A DNA stretch of 64,000 bases from Robinsoniella peoriensis (GTDB lineage Bacteria; Bacillota; Clostridia; Lachnospirales; Lachnospiraceae): contig NZ_JTGN01000001.1 of the NCBI RefSeq assembly GCF_000797495.1, positions 776,683 through 840,682 of the forward strand, in the 5' to 3' direction. A program made the position numbers and the translations under genes. Positions 18,289-26,938 of this stretch are shown here, piece by piece. Under the pieces are notes generated by a model. The model was not told the origin of the DNA and made no database searches. It saw only the letters and a program-made list of their open reading frames with translations. The stretch's first letter is position 1. Every line of letters begins with the position of its first letter.

Positions 18289-20026
18289 ATTCTGCTCCTT
18301 CCTTCTGTCTGTATTGTTCCAACTGCTGTTGATTTTCATAAAGTTTTGCATAAACACCGGCATTGCCGAGTAAATTCTCATGAGATCCCGATTCTGCTAT
18401 TTTCCCATTCTGCAGTACATAGATGTAATCCGAGGAAACTACATTTTGCAGGCGGTGGGAAATCAGAAGAACCGTTTTGTGTCCCGCCAGTCCATAGATG
18501 ACTGACATAATCCGTTCTTCACTTTCAACATCAATATTGGAAGTCGCTTCATCAAATATATAGATTTCCGAATCATGCAGTAATGCTCTGGCCAATGCCA
18601 ATCTCTGCTGCTGTCCTCCGGAAAGGTTGGACGCCTTTTCCTGAAGCTGTGTATTCAGTCCCTGACCGGCATATAAAAATTCATATAAATCCACATCCTT
18701 TAATACCTGATCCATCTGTTCTTTAGATGCAGAAGGATTCCCCATCGCCAGATTCTCCTCAACGGTACCTTTAAATAAATAACTATTCTGCCCAACCATG
18801 GTAATATGTGACATAAGGCTGGCTTCTGAAATGTCCGAAAGTTCTTTTCCTCCAATGGTAATACTGCCTTCATAGCCTTTGTTCCTGCTGGTCAGGATCG
18901 CCGCCAGCGTACTCTTGCCGCATCCGGAGTTGCCTACCAGCGAAACAATACTTCCCTTGGAAATCGTAAGATTAACATGATCTAAAATCTTACGTTCGCT
19001 GTCATAACAAAATCCCGCATCTTTAAATCTGATCGTATGATTTTGCTTCGGTACCTCCTCTTGCCCGTTTTTCGTTTCCTGCAGATCCAAAAGGCGGAAC
19101 ATCTTATCACTGGCTGCCATTCCGTTCATAGCAATATGAAAGAAAGACCCCAGTACACGGAGGGGAATAAAGAATTCCGCTGCCAGAAGAATCAGCGTAA
19201 CAGTACCTGCCAACCCAATATTTCCTGCTATATATTCCCGGACTGCAACGATCATACCAATCGCTGCTCCTCCGTAAGCCACCAAATCCATAACACTGAT
19301 GGAATTCAGCTGCATGGTTAATACACGCATGGTTACTCGTCGGAACTGTTCGGACTCTTTATCCATTTCTTCCGCTTTTTTCCCGTCAGCCTGATAAATC
19401 TTAAGTGTGGTAAGACCCTGTAGATTTTCCAGAAAGCTGTCTCCAAGTTCTGTATAAGATCCCCAGTATTTATTCAGAAGCTTTTTTGCAAACTTCTGTA
19501 CTCCCATAATGGATGCAGGAATCAGCGGAACGCAGATAAGCAGCACAATACATGCTTTTAAACTGATAAATGATAACACTGCAAATAAAGTCAGCGGTGC
19601 AAGAAGGCTGTAAAAAAGCTGGGGCAGGTATTTACCAAAATAGATCTCTAACTGCTCCACACCTTCTACTGATACCTGGACAACCTCTGCCGTAGAGATT
19701 TTTTCCTTATAGGAAGCTCCCAATCGCAGCAGTTTTTCGTAAATTTTCTCCCTGATTGTAATTTTTACATCCCGGCTTGCAAGGAAGGATGCTTTTGCAG
19801 CAAGCCTGTCACAGCCAAACCGTATCAAAACAGATACCGCCAGGATGCAGGCACTGACTGCCAAAAGCTCCGTTCCCAGTATCCCCCGATATGTTTTTTC
19901 AATTAAATTTCCAACTGTCGCAGCTGCTGATATATTTGCAATCAGAGCCACCCATTGCCACAAAACATTCTGTATTATATATTTTTTAGAATCAGCCAGC
20001 AAGCCGACTAATCTTGTTTTAATCAT
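18278..20026 (-). CDS. ABC exporter half-transporter (permease + ATPase), first of pair
   Basis: This is a 582-residue exporter subunit with the membrane domain at about 15-320 and an ATPase domain carrying GNSGCGKST, LSGGQQQR and IYIFDEATS. It pairs with the downstream half-transporter. The RBS AAGGAGGCAAAACGCC precedes the ATG, and the start overlaps the end of the YgbA-like gene by 8 bp, so the operon is tightly packed. The overall set (DUF454, YgbA-like, two ABC halves) suggests a stress-related exporter (inference). Confidence 0.88.
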   Translation of the reverse strand: MIKTRLVGLLADSKKYIIQNVLWQWVALIANISAAATVGNLIEKTYRGILGTELLAVSACILAVSVLIRFGCDRLAAKASFLASRDVKITIREKIYEKLLRLGASYKEKISTAEVVQVSVEGVEQLEIYFGKYLPQLFYSLLAPLTLFAVLSFISLKACIVLLICVPLIPASIMGVQKFAKKLLNKYWGSYTELGDSFLENLQGLTTLKIYQADGKKAEEMDKESEQFRRVTMRVLTMQLNSISVMDLVAYGGAAIGMIVAVREYIAGNIGLAGTVTLILLAAEFFIPLRVLGSFFHIAMNGMAASDKMFRLLDLQETKNGQEEVPKQNHTIRFKDAGFCYDSERKILDHVNLTISKGSIVSLVGNSGCGKSTLAAILTSRNKGYEGSITIGGKELSDISEASLMSHITMVGQNSYLFKGTVEENLAMGNPSASKEQMDQVLKDVDLYEFLYAGQGLNTQLQEKASNLSGGQQQRLALARALLHDSEIYIFDEATSNIDVESEERIMSVIYGLAGHKTVLLISHRLQNVVSSDYIYVLQNGKIAESGSHENLLGNAGVYAKLYENQQQLEQYRQKEGAEYAS

Positions 20027-20399
20027 GGCGTTTTGCCTCCTTCTTTTTTTCTTTCAGGGTACACCACATATGGTGTATTGCCATAAACGGGTGATAAAAA
20101 AGCATTCTGGGACCGGAAAACCGCATCACTTCCCGAATCTTTTCCCGCATTTCTGACTGGTAACAATGTACCCGGCAGTTGCTGCAAAACGTCTTATTCT
20201 CCATAAAAGGACATCTTTGAATTTTTTTTTCAGCATAAGCAAGTAAATTCCTGCATTTCGGACATAATTCCTTCCGGTTGTTATCCTGTTTTTTATTTTG
20301 ATTACTATTATGGTTTTTCCTGCAATATAATTGGATCATCATGCTGACTGTTTCTTGTTCCTGGAGACGCTTTAACTCTCCCTTACTACGTTCTGCCAT
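20019..20399 (-). CDS. YgbA-like protein (nitrous oxide-stimulated promoter family)
   Basis: This is a 126-residue small cytosolic protein. It has a cysteine-bearing central part (KELCPKCRNLL, NKTFCSNCRVHCY) followed by MREKIREVMRFSGPRMLFYHP, the signature of the family named for E. coli YgbA, whose gene responds to nitric-oxide stress. The cysteine/histidine pattern suggests metal or Fe-S binding. It is the second gene of the operon, 1 bp after the DUF454 gene and overlapping the exporter. Confidence 0.85.
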   Translation of the reverse strand: MAERSKGELKRLQEQETVSMMIQLYCRKNHNSNQNKKQDNNRKELCPKCRNLLAYAEKKIQRCPFMENKTFCSNCRVHCYQSEMREKIREVMRFSGPRMLFYHPFMAIHHMWCTLKEKKKEAKRHD

Positions 20400-20400
20400 A

Positions 20401-20826
20401 TTAATCTGTTAACTCCGCTCTGTCTGCTGCATAGTCCATATTTTTCTTACCACCTGGTATTGTTGCAATCCGAAAAAAGAAATAATAATACTTAAACAAC
20501 ACCAGCAGCACGATTACCACCCGTCCTGGGATATTGTGCATCATAAAAAATGCAAGGGTCAGCATCGCCGATACCGGCAGCAGGATAAAGAGCTTTGTCT
20601 TCAGTGTCATAGCCCGGTTCCGGACAAAGCTGTCCAGGTGCTTTCTATAAAGTCCGGTATTCATAAACCAGTTATGAAACCGCTTCGACCCCTTTGCAAA
20701 ACAAAATGAAGATACTAACAAAAACGGCGTGGTGGGCAGAATTGGCAATACCACCCCGATTGCTCCTATTCCCAAGCTTAGAAAAGCCAGTATCAGCCAC
20801 AGTAATTTAAATGGATTCTTTTTCAT
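20401..20826 (-). CDS. DUF454 (YbaN-like) inner membrane protein
   Basis: This is a 141-residue protein with three to four hydrophobic segments and the family hallmark GVVLPILPTTPFLLVSSFCFAKGSKRFHNW. YbaN-like proteins are small membrane proteins of unknown function. It is the first gene of the DUF454 / YgbA-like / ABC exporter operon and lies behind a consensus promoter. Confidence 0.88.
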   Translation of the reverse strand: MKKNPFKLLWLILAFLSLGIGAIGVVLPILPTTPFLLVSSFCFAKGSKRFHNWFMNTGLYRKHLDSFVRNRAMTLKTKLFILLPVSAMLTLAFFMMHNIPGRVVIVLLVLFKYYYFFFRIATIPGGKKNMDYAADRAELTD

Positions 20827-20906
20827 ATACGCCTTCCTTCCTTTTTCTGATCTTTTAACGGATAAATGCTTTCCGAATTAGCAACAGCTAACTTATCTAC
20901 GCTATA

Positions 20907-20935
20907 GTTATATATTACGAAACGGAAACTGTCAA
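20907..20935 (-). promoter_or_regulatory. Promoter of the DUF454-YgbA-ABC operon
   Basis: On the minus strand TTGACA (20930-20935), 17 bp and TATAAC (20907-20912) form a near-consensus promoter about 80 bp ahead of the DUF454 start codon. Confidence 0.7.
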
Positions 20936-20946
20936 TGTGAACAAAA

Positions 20947-21032
20947 AAGTGTTGCACATGCGCAACGTTGTGGTATGAATCCGAAAATTGCTGATAATTT
21001 CTATACCTAATCGTTGTGCCAGTGCAACACTT
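20947..21032. promoter_or_regulatory. Pair of inverted 23-bp palindromic operators
   Basis: Two copies of one site face each other: 20947-20969 (AAGTGTTGCAC...GCAACG) and 21010-21032 (CGTTGTGC...GTGCAACACTT). Each is itself an imperfect palindrome TTG-N8-CAA, and their centres are 62 bp (about six helical turns) apart. The near copy ends 11 bp upstream of the operon -35, a position typical of an activator. The binding protein is unknown; the neighbouring DtxR-like protein or a CRP/FNR-type factor are candidates. Confidence 0.65.
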
Positions 21033-21064
21033 CATAAATTAATGATAAACTTTATCAATTTATA

Positions 21065-21922
21065 TTATATATATAGCACCAATATTGCTGTACTTTCCGG
21101 CATCCCCGCCTCTTCTTCATTGCAGGTCATGGTCAGAAGTACCGTTCCCTGGAGGATATTGCTCTCCTGAATATAAGTAAAAGTAATGGCTGACATAGGA
21201 ATCCGTACCTTGTTATTCTTAATACGCGCCAGCTTACAGATTCCGTCTTCGCTGTACTTCATAGTCTGCATCCGTCCTCTGAGAGACACGTCTGCCATAT
21301 GGGATACGGGCACCTCCACATCCAGCGCGGTTAGCTCCAGGTATCCGTCCCTCTTTCTGCAGATCATGTTTCCCGGGTGCCGAAATGCCTGATTAGCCAT
21401 TGAAATCCTGCCTGGTATGCGGTCTTTTTCCCGATAGAAGGTAAAGGAAATGTCATAATCACCCACGGCTAAATAATCACTTAGTTTTCTGCCATTAAAA
21501 GTCTGTACGTGCTTATCACTTGCCTTCAGGGAATCACAGGCTCTATGTAATATTCCAAGTCTTCTTAAAATCTGTACCACATCATCGCTGCATGCTTCTA
21601 TGATACACCTGGCCTGATCTTCTGCCCGGATGGAATCCATGCCTTCTTTTTGCAGCCATAAACTGATCTCAGCCAGCTTGCAGCGGTAATCCTTTAGTAA
21701 ATCTTCCCCAAACGGGGTAAATTCATATTCCTCTGTCAGTATACTCTTAGAAACGCACTCCCCATAAAAACGTGATAAAGTCGAAGCATTTACCGAAAGC
21801 TCTTCTCCCAGTCTTCGCAGTCCCGGTCTTTCCTTATTCAGCAAATGTTTATGTAATACCTGCAAATATTCATACTGCCTCCCGGTCAATTTGCAATCTG
21901 TATTTTTATCATTCCGGTTCAT
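21065..21922 (-). CDS. DtxR/MntR-like HTH protein with an unrecognised C-terminal domain
   Basis: This is a 285-residue protein. Residues about 10-130 resemble the DtxR/MntR metalloregulator fold: winged HTH with GLRRLGEELSVNASTLSRFYGECVSKSIL followed by a helical, dimerisation-like part. Residues about 135-285 match nothing I can name; they look mostly beta and include paired RMQTMKYSEDGICKLARIKN-type strands. No SH3-like FeoA domain is evident. It precedes the DUF454-YgbA-ABC operon in the same direction, separated by 238 bp with the inverted operators. RBS GGCAGGGGG. A metal- or stress-sensing role is inference. Confidence 0.6.
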   Translation of the reverse strand: MNRNDKNTDCKLTGRQYEYLQVLHKHLLNKERPGLRRLGEELSVNASTLSRFYGECVSKSILTEEYEFTPFGEDLLKDYRCKLAEISLWLQKEGMDSIRAEDQARCIIEACSDDVVQILRRLGILHRACDSLKASDKHVQTFNGRKLSDYLAVGDYDISFTFYREKDRIPGRISMANQAFRHPGNMICRKRDGYLELTALDVEVPVSHMADVSLRGRMQTMKYSEDGICKLARIKNNKVRIPMSAITFTYIQESNILQGTVLLTMTCNEEEAGMPESTAILVLYI

Positions 21923-22090
21923 GTGTACCCCCTGCCTTTTTTCTTACATATATAATATCATACCATGGCTGCTGTTTTTTACAATATCTATATTGATACT
22001 TTTTCTCATATATGTCTTTTATTCAACCTTTTATACTCAACTTCTGCTTTATCTTCTCATGCTTTCCTCTGCGTTCATTCTTATTACGCA

Positions 22091-22137
22091 TTCATCTTCT
22101 GCATTTATCTTCTGCATTTATCTTCTGCATTTATCTG
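22091..22137. repeat. 13-bp tandem repeat
   Basis: Three adjacent 13-bp units (TTTATCTTCTGCA, the first with one change) lie in the AT-rich gap between the Bce-type permease and the DtxR-like gene. This is probably simple slippage; no function can be assigned. Confidence 0.7.
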
Positions 22138-22157
22138 ATTACATCTTTTGCTCATCT

Positions 22158-24188
22158 TCAAATAATACTCTTCTTATAATTTTTACAAACTGCAATAAAG
22201 TAAATACCATATAATATAAAAAGCAAGCCCACTGCACTGGCTATCGCTCCCCAAATCCATCCATGCCCCTCAAAAACAGGAAAACTATAGGACTGAGGCT
22301 GCATAATATTCATGGAAATGAACACCAGACTGCTGCTGATCACAACAGCCGGAATCACCGGCAGGAGAAAAAATGCAGCCAGCTGCTTATTTACAGTTTG
22401 ATTTACTGTCTGAGTGCTCATACCAATATGCCTTAATATATCATATTGCTTTTTATGTTTTCCGCAATCACTGAGAATCTGAGTTACTAAAATCGTAGCA
22501 CCTGTGATGACAAATATAAGCGCCAGATAAAAAAGCGCTATCATGATCGAATAGACATCCGCATAATTCTTCTTAAATGCCGATCTTCCGGATATATAGT
22601 CTTTGCCGGCATCCGGTATACTTGTACCATAAGCACCCATATCACTGCTGGACACCATTAAATTCCTGTCTAGAATCTCCAGGCGTTCATCCTGTGCACA
22701 CAAATTTTCTAACGCTATACTGCTGACCGGTTCGGAGGTCTGCGCCGTATATACCTGGTATATCACAGGCAGTTTATCCGCCATTTCATCCGGTACGACA
22801 ATAATAAAATCCATACCGTTACCATAAGAATCTGCCTGGTTAAAAGGTGCTGTGTTAATGCTGTTTAACTCCATCGTTTTACCATTCATGACAACCTGAC
22901 GATGCATGTATTCGCTGTAAGCATCTTGCAGTGCCGGAACGCAATGTATGATATATTCATTTTCTTTTATCTGAGGAACATCTATGGCAAGCATTCTGCA
23001 CAACGCACGGTAGTCGCTGTATTTCATGTAAGTATCATATTGGTATTCCACATATATCTCTTGCGGCAGATCGCTGTAACTGGCAGCAGCCTTAGCCCGA
23101 ATATCCCGAAATGTCTGATCCTCATTATGATAGATATAATATAAATGATCTGCTTCCACCGGTACAGTCTCTTCTATTCTACTGCGGTAACCGGAAAAAT
23201 CACTGTTTGGGTTTTTACTGAGAATTACAATATCAAACACATTCAACTCTATCGATCTGCCGGCTATCTCATTTACGGAAACTGCAACGCCCATAGCAGT
23301 CAGTGCCAGTGTAAAGAGTACAGATATCATGCACAGTGTCATACTTAGGGATGCTATCTTAGAAGTAAAAGAACGGAGTAAAAAAAGCCTGTTTTTGCTG
23401 TATTTTATATTTTCCCTGCTGCCGAATACCTTTGCAAGAAACCCGGGAACACTCTGGAAAAAACCAAACAGAAAAAGTACGATTAATACCAGTCCCAGCA
23501 AGACATCATACCCTTTCCCAAGGGGCATATACATAAATAAACCAATTCCGCCCGCGCCGAAAACAAGTGATATTACAAAAACCACAGCCATCCAGCCGGT
23601 TTTTTCCAAACTGGTATTCTCATTTCTTTTCTCATAATAAAGCAAATCGTACAACTTCATTTTCCGGATAGATCTGCCGTTTTTCCAGAGTGCAAAAATA
23701 AAAATCATCAGAAAATACAAGCCTGTCAGTGCAATTGCCGGTATGGAAAATGAAATAGAGAACTGATAATCTATACCAAATAAATTTAAGATTATAATTT
23801 TCAGGATTTCAGAAATCAGGTATCCAAATAAAGTGCCGCAAACAAATGCCACTCCGCAGATCAGAAAATTTTCTTTGAAAAATAATTTGGAAATATTTTT
23901 ATTGGAAATACCCAGTATCATATAGGTACTTAACTCTTTACTCCGCTTCTTTAACATAAAATTAGTCATGTAATGAACCAGCCATCCCAGTATAAAAACA
24001 ATCAGGAGGGAAATCGTAATTATCATGTAAAATAAAATTTCAAGTTCAGGCAGACTGGCAACAATATCTGAAAAAATAAGCGCATTAAAACCATACATGA
24101 AAGAAACGGTGCAGGTAATTGTAATGAAATAAATCATGTACTCCCTTGTCTGCCGCTTTGCATTCCTTATGGACAGTTGTTTTAGCAT
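22158..24188 (-). CDS. BceB-type FtsX-family permease
   Basis: This is a 676-residue membrane protein of the peptide-antibiotic (Bce/Vra) family: about ten membrane helices, with a large extracellular domain of some 200 residues between helices 7 and 8 (about 320-530), where such permeases bind antibiotic-lipid complexes. The start ATG overlaps the stop of the ATPase gene (ATGCTAA). With the ATPase it should remove peptide antibiotics such as bacitracin-like compounds from their lipid target and signal to the adjacent kinase. Confidence 0.9.
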   Translation of the reverse strand: MLKQLSIRNAKRQTREYMIYFITITCTVSFMYGFNALIFSDIVASLPELEILFYMIITISLLIVFILGWLVHYMTNFMLKKRSKELSTYMILGISNKNISKLFFKENFLICGVAFVCGTLFGYLISEILKIIILNLFGIDYQFSISFSIPAIALTGLYFLMIFIFALWKNGRSIRKMKLYDLLYYEKRNENTSLEKTGWMAVVFVISLVFGAGGIGLFMYMPLGKGYDVLLGLVLIVLFLFGFFQSVPGFLAKVFGSRENIKYSKNRLFLLRSFTSKIASLSMTLCMISVLFTLALTAMGVAVSVNEIAGRSIELNVFDIVILSKNPNSDFSGYRSRIEETVPVEADHLYYIYHNEDQTFRDIRAKAAASYSDLPQEIYVEYQYDTYMKYSDYRALCRMLAIDVPQIKENEYIIHCVPALQDAYSEYMHRQVVMNGKTMELNSINTAPFNQADSYGNGMDFIIVVPDEMADKLPVIYQVYTAQTSEPVSSIALENLCAQDERLEILDRNLMVSSSDMGAYGTSIPDAGKDYISGRSAFKKNYADVYSIMIALFYLALIFVITGATILVTQILSDCGKHKKQYDILRHIGMSTQTVNQTVNKQLAAFFLLPVIPAVVISSSLVFISMNIMQPQSYSFPVFEGHGWIWGAIASAVGLLFILYGIYFIAVCKNYKKSII

Positions 24189-24937
24189 GGAACATCACCT
24201 CCCAATAAGGAGAGCACATCCAGAATTTCATGATAGAATTTTGAACGCGTTTTCTCACCTTTCCATATTTCATTGAAGATCTTTCCATCTTTTAAAAATA
24301 AAATACGGTTTGCATAACTGGCTGAGAAAGCATCGTGGGTAACCATGAGAATAGTGGCTGTCAAATCCCGGTTTAACTCTTCCATCACCTCCAACAGCCT
24401 GAATGCCGATTTAGAATCCAGAGAACCGGTAGGCTCGTCAGCCAATATCAGTTTCGGCCTGGTAACAACAGCTCTTGCACATGCACATCGCTGCCGCTGT
24501 CCACCGGATACCTGATACGGGAATTTAGGCAGAATATCCTCAATCTGCAGCTTCCCTGCGATTTCCATGACACTTCTGGTAATTTCTTTAGGCTTCATCC
24601 CTTTTATCGTCAGGGGCAAAGCTATATTTTCCTCAATTGTCAGGGTATCCAGCAGATTATACTCCTGAAAAATAAACCCCAGATTATCCCTGCGAAAGGC
24701 TGTGATTTCCTCTTCTTTAATTGTCGTAATGTCATCCCCGTCTAACAGGATTTTACCCGATGTTACCGTATCAATGGTGGAAATACAATTGAGCAGTGTC
24801 GTTTTTCCGGAACCGGAAGCCCCCATTATACTTATAAATTCACCTTTTTCCACACAAAAGCTGACCTTATTTAAAGCCTTAGTAATATTCGTTTTCGTAC
24901 CATAATATTTTTCGATATATTCCACCTGCAACAACAT
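24182..24937 (-). CDS. BceA-type ABC transporter ATPase
   Basis: This is a 251-residue ATPase of the MacB/LolD-Bce group with Walker A GASGSGKT, signature VSGGQRQR, Walker B LILADEPTG and the H-loop MVTHD. It overlaps the permease gene by 7 bp. RBS GGAGTAAGTAT. It powers the BceB-type permease. Confidence 0.92.
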   Translation of the reverse strand: MLLQVEYIEKYYGTKTNITKALNKVSFCVEKGEFISIMGASGSGKTTLLNCISTIDTVTSGKILLDGDDITTIKEEEITAFRRDNLGFIFQEYNLLDTLTIEENIALPLTIKGMKPKEITRSVMEIAGKLQIEDILPKFPYQVSGGQRQRCACARAVVTRPKLILADEPTGSLDSKSAFRLLEVMEELNRDLTATILMVTHDAFSASYANRILFLKDGKIFNEIWKGEKTRSKFYHEILDVLSLLGGDVPC

Positions 24938-24998
24938 ATACTTACTCCTTTTCGCTTTTTTCCCGAATCATCTTTGAAACTTACTCCGGAATGCTGTC

Positions 24999-25062
24999 AT
25001 TGTAGCAGTATTTTCCCCTCTGTTGTATACAGGAAGCTTTATTTTAACTTACAAATTTGAAA
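24999..25062 (-). promoter_or_regulatory. Probable response-regulator-dependent promoter of the Bce-type transporter
   Basis: The 137-bp gap between the kinase and the ATPase genes has a -10 TACAAT (24999-25004, minus strand) but no acceptable -35. About 45 bp upstream lies TTACAAATTTGAAA (25049-25062), which resembles a BceR-type inverted site (TTACA-N4-TGTAA with mismatches). This fits activation by the adjacent response regulator. Confidence 0.4.
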
Positions 25063-25074
25063 GAAAACAAACCA

Positions 25075-26088
25075 TCACTGCCCCTGAATATAATTTCCTT
25101 TTGGAAAGAAAAGCCTGATAGCCGTATACTCCCCCGAAACAGACATGGCTGAAATCTCTATTCCCAGTTTTTTGCTCAATTCCCTGCACAGATATAGCCC
25201 AATCCCGGTAGAATTATGGTTCGCCCTGCCATTGCTGCCTGTAAATCCTTTATCAAATATACGGCTCTGCTCACTTTCTTTAATCCCTATTCCATTGTCC
25301 CGGATCGTAAGCGATACACCCTGCTCAATCTGTTTTGCCAATATATCGATCTGTAGAGAATCCTGCTTTCCGTATTTGATGCAATTAATGATAATTTGAT
25401 TAATGATAAACTCGACCCATTTCTGATCCGTATATACCGCGAGATTTACCTGCTCTGCATTTACAGCAACATGGTTTGAAATCAACAGCTGCTTGTTTCT
25501 GGCAAGCACATTTTGAACTGCTGACTTTAAGCTCACTTCTTTGATCATATAATCCTTTTCGACATTTCCCATTCTGGCATAATAGAGCACTCTTTCCACA
25601 TCTGTTTCAATCTGCTCTACCTGGGATAGAATTTTCCTTGACTGGTCCGTCTTATGGTTCTCACATATTAGTTTTGTTCCTGTAATCGGTACCTTTATTT
25701 CATGTATCCATTTTTCAATAAAATCCCGGTACTCTTCATTTTCACGCTGTGCCCGGGATACTTCATCCGCCATGGACTTCATTGCATTTTTCATAATCCG
25801 GAAATAGACACCGCCTTCTCTTGAAACAGGAACCTTCGCTATTTCAGCAGTAAGGTATTTCTGTTCCAACGCATCCGACAGCGATATTAACTCCTCATAA
25901 TATTTCTTCCGGTATCTGTAATCCGGAAGCAAGTAAAAAAACAATATGATCAGCCAGAACATTATGATTACCATTATCTCCCCGATGCCATTTCCGATCA
26001 TATACAAAAATATGGACAGACCACAAATGCAGGCAGCATTTAAAAGCAATGCGCCCGATCTGTCCGAAAGATAATCTTTTAATTTCAT
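25075..26088 (-). CDS. BceS-type intramembrane-sensing histidine kinase
   Basis: This is a 337-residue kinase. Two hydrophobic helices at about 15-62 are separated by only a few residues, so there is no extracellular sensor, as in BceS/LiaS-type kinases that listen to the transporter. The H-box is FIEKWIHEIKVPITGTKL, followed by a HATPase domain with DNGIGIKESEQSRIFDKGF and GIGLYLCREL. I chose ATG 26088 because GGGGGAT stands 5 bases upstream; the open frame extends 26 codons further. It follows the response regulator by 34 bp. Confidence 0.9.
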   Translation of the reverse strand: MKLKDYLSDRSGALLLNAACICGLSIFLYMIGNGIGEIMVIIMFWLIILFFYLLPDYRYRKKYYEELISLSDALEQKYLTAEIAKVPVSREGGVYFRIMKNAMKSMADEVSRAQRENEEYRDFIEKWIHEIKVPITGTKLICENHKTDQSRKILSQVEQIETDVERVLYYARMGNVEKDYMIKEVSLKSAVQNVLARNKQLLISNHVAVNAEQVNLAVYTDQKWVEFIINQIIINCIKYGKQDSLQIDILAKQIEQGVSLTIRDNGIGIKESEQSRIFDKGFTGSNGRANHNSTGIGLYLCRELSKKLGIEISAMSVSGEYTAIRLFFPKGNYIQGQ

Positions 26089-26122
26089 ACTGATCCCCCC
26101 CTGAATAGCGCAAGCTGGCCTT

Positions 26123-26791
26123 TCAAACTTTGTACCCCATTCCTCTTTTCGTCTGAATAAGATCATTCACGCTAATCTGTGTAAGCTTGTCCCTGATTCT
26201 TGTCATATTCACACTTAAAGTATTATCATCTATATGGATTTCATTATCCCATAAATATTCGATTAACTCCAAACGCGAAACAACTTTCTGGCTGTTTGTA
26301 AAGAGATAATAGAGTATTTTCAATTCCGTCTTCGATAGTTCCACTTTCTGATCTTTATACTGAATAAATGCAGATATGGGAAATAACCTCACTTCTTTAT
26401 ATTCGATGAATTCCATTGGGGCACTTGTGCCCCCCGTTCTTCGAAGCAGCAGATTAATCCGCGCCAGAAGTATGGGAATATTATATGGTTTCGTAATGTA
26501 ATCATCACCACCAAGAGTCAACGCCTGCAGCTCATCGAAAGCGGTGTCTCTGCCGGTAATAAAAATGATGGGAACCGAAGAAAAACTGCGGATGGAAGAA
26601 CATAAGCGAAAACCATCCTGCTCCGGAAGGTTGATATCCAGCAGGATCAGGTCCGGTTTGTATCTTTTTATATCCACCACACAGTTTTGAAATTCAAGAA
26701 CTGCTTCCACCAGGTATCCCGCATTTTTTAACAGGATCGTCAATTCCTCCCTGATGATTAGTTCGTCTTCTATAATTAAAATTTTATTCAT
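26123..26791 (-). CDS. BceR-type response regulator (OmpR family)
   Basis: This is a 222-residue protein with a receiver domain (acidic IEDE, phospho-Asp in LILLDINLPEQDG, Lys in YITKPY) and a C-terminal OmpR winged helix (about 125-222, ending TKRGMGYKV). It is the first gene of the four-gene Bce module: regulator, kinase, ATPase, permease. RBS CGGAGGATAAAA. Confidence 0.92.
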   Translation of the reverse strand: MNKILIIEDELIIREELTILLKNAGYLVEAVLEFQNCVVDIKRYKPDLILLDINLPEQDGFRLCSSIRSFSSVPIIFITGRDTAFDELQALTLGGDDYITKPYNIPILLARINLLLRRTGGTSAPMEFIEYKEVRLFPISAFIQYKDQKVELSKTELKILYYLFTNSQKVVSRLELIEYLWDNEIHIDDNTLSVNMTRIRDKLTQISVNDLIQTKRGMGYKV

Positions 26792-26938
26792 TTTTATCCT
26801 CCGATTAGTACTGCAGCGAACGATTTATAAATAACTCACTATTAAAGAGCTTCTTTGTACAATATACACCACATGGAGGACAATTTCCAGCTGATTCTTC
26901 GTTTGCGTTTATCTTTGATTCCCAGAAATATTCGTGTT

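Noticed and set aside
20823..21035. 70-codon frame upstream of the DUF454 gene
   Set aside because: It covers the promoter and the operator pair, has no RBS, and its translation is not protein-like.
22091..22137. CRISPR array
   Set aside because: 13-bp units without spacers; simple tandem repeat.
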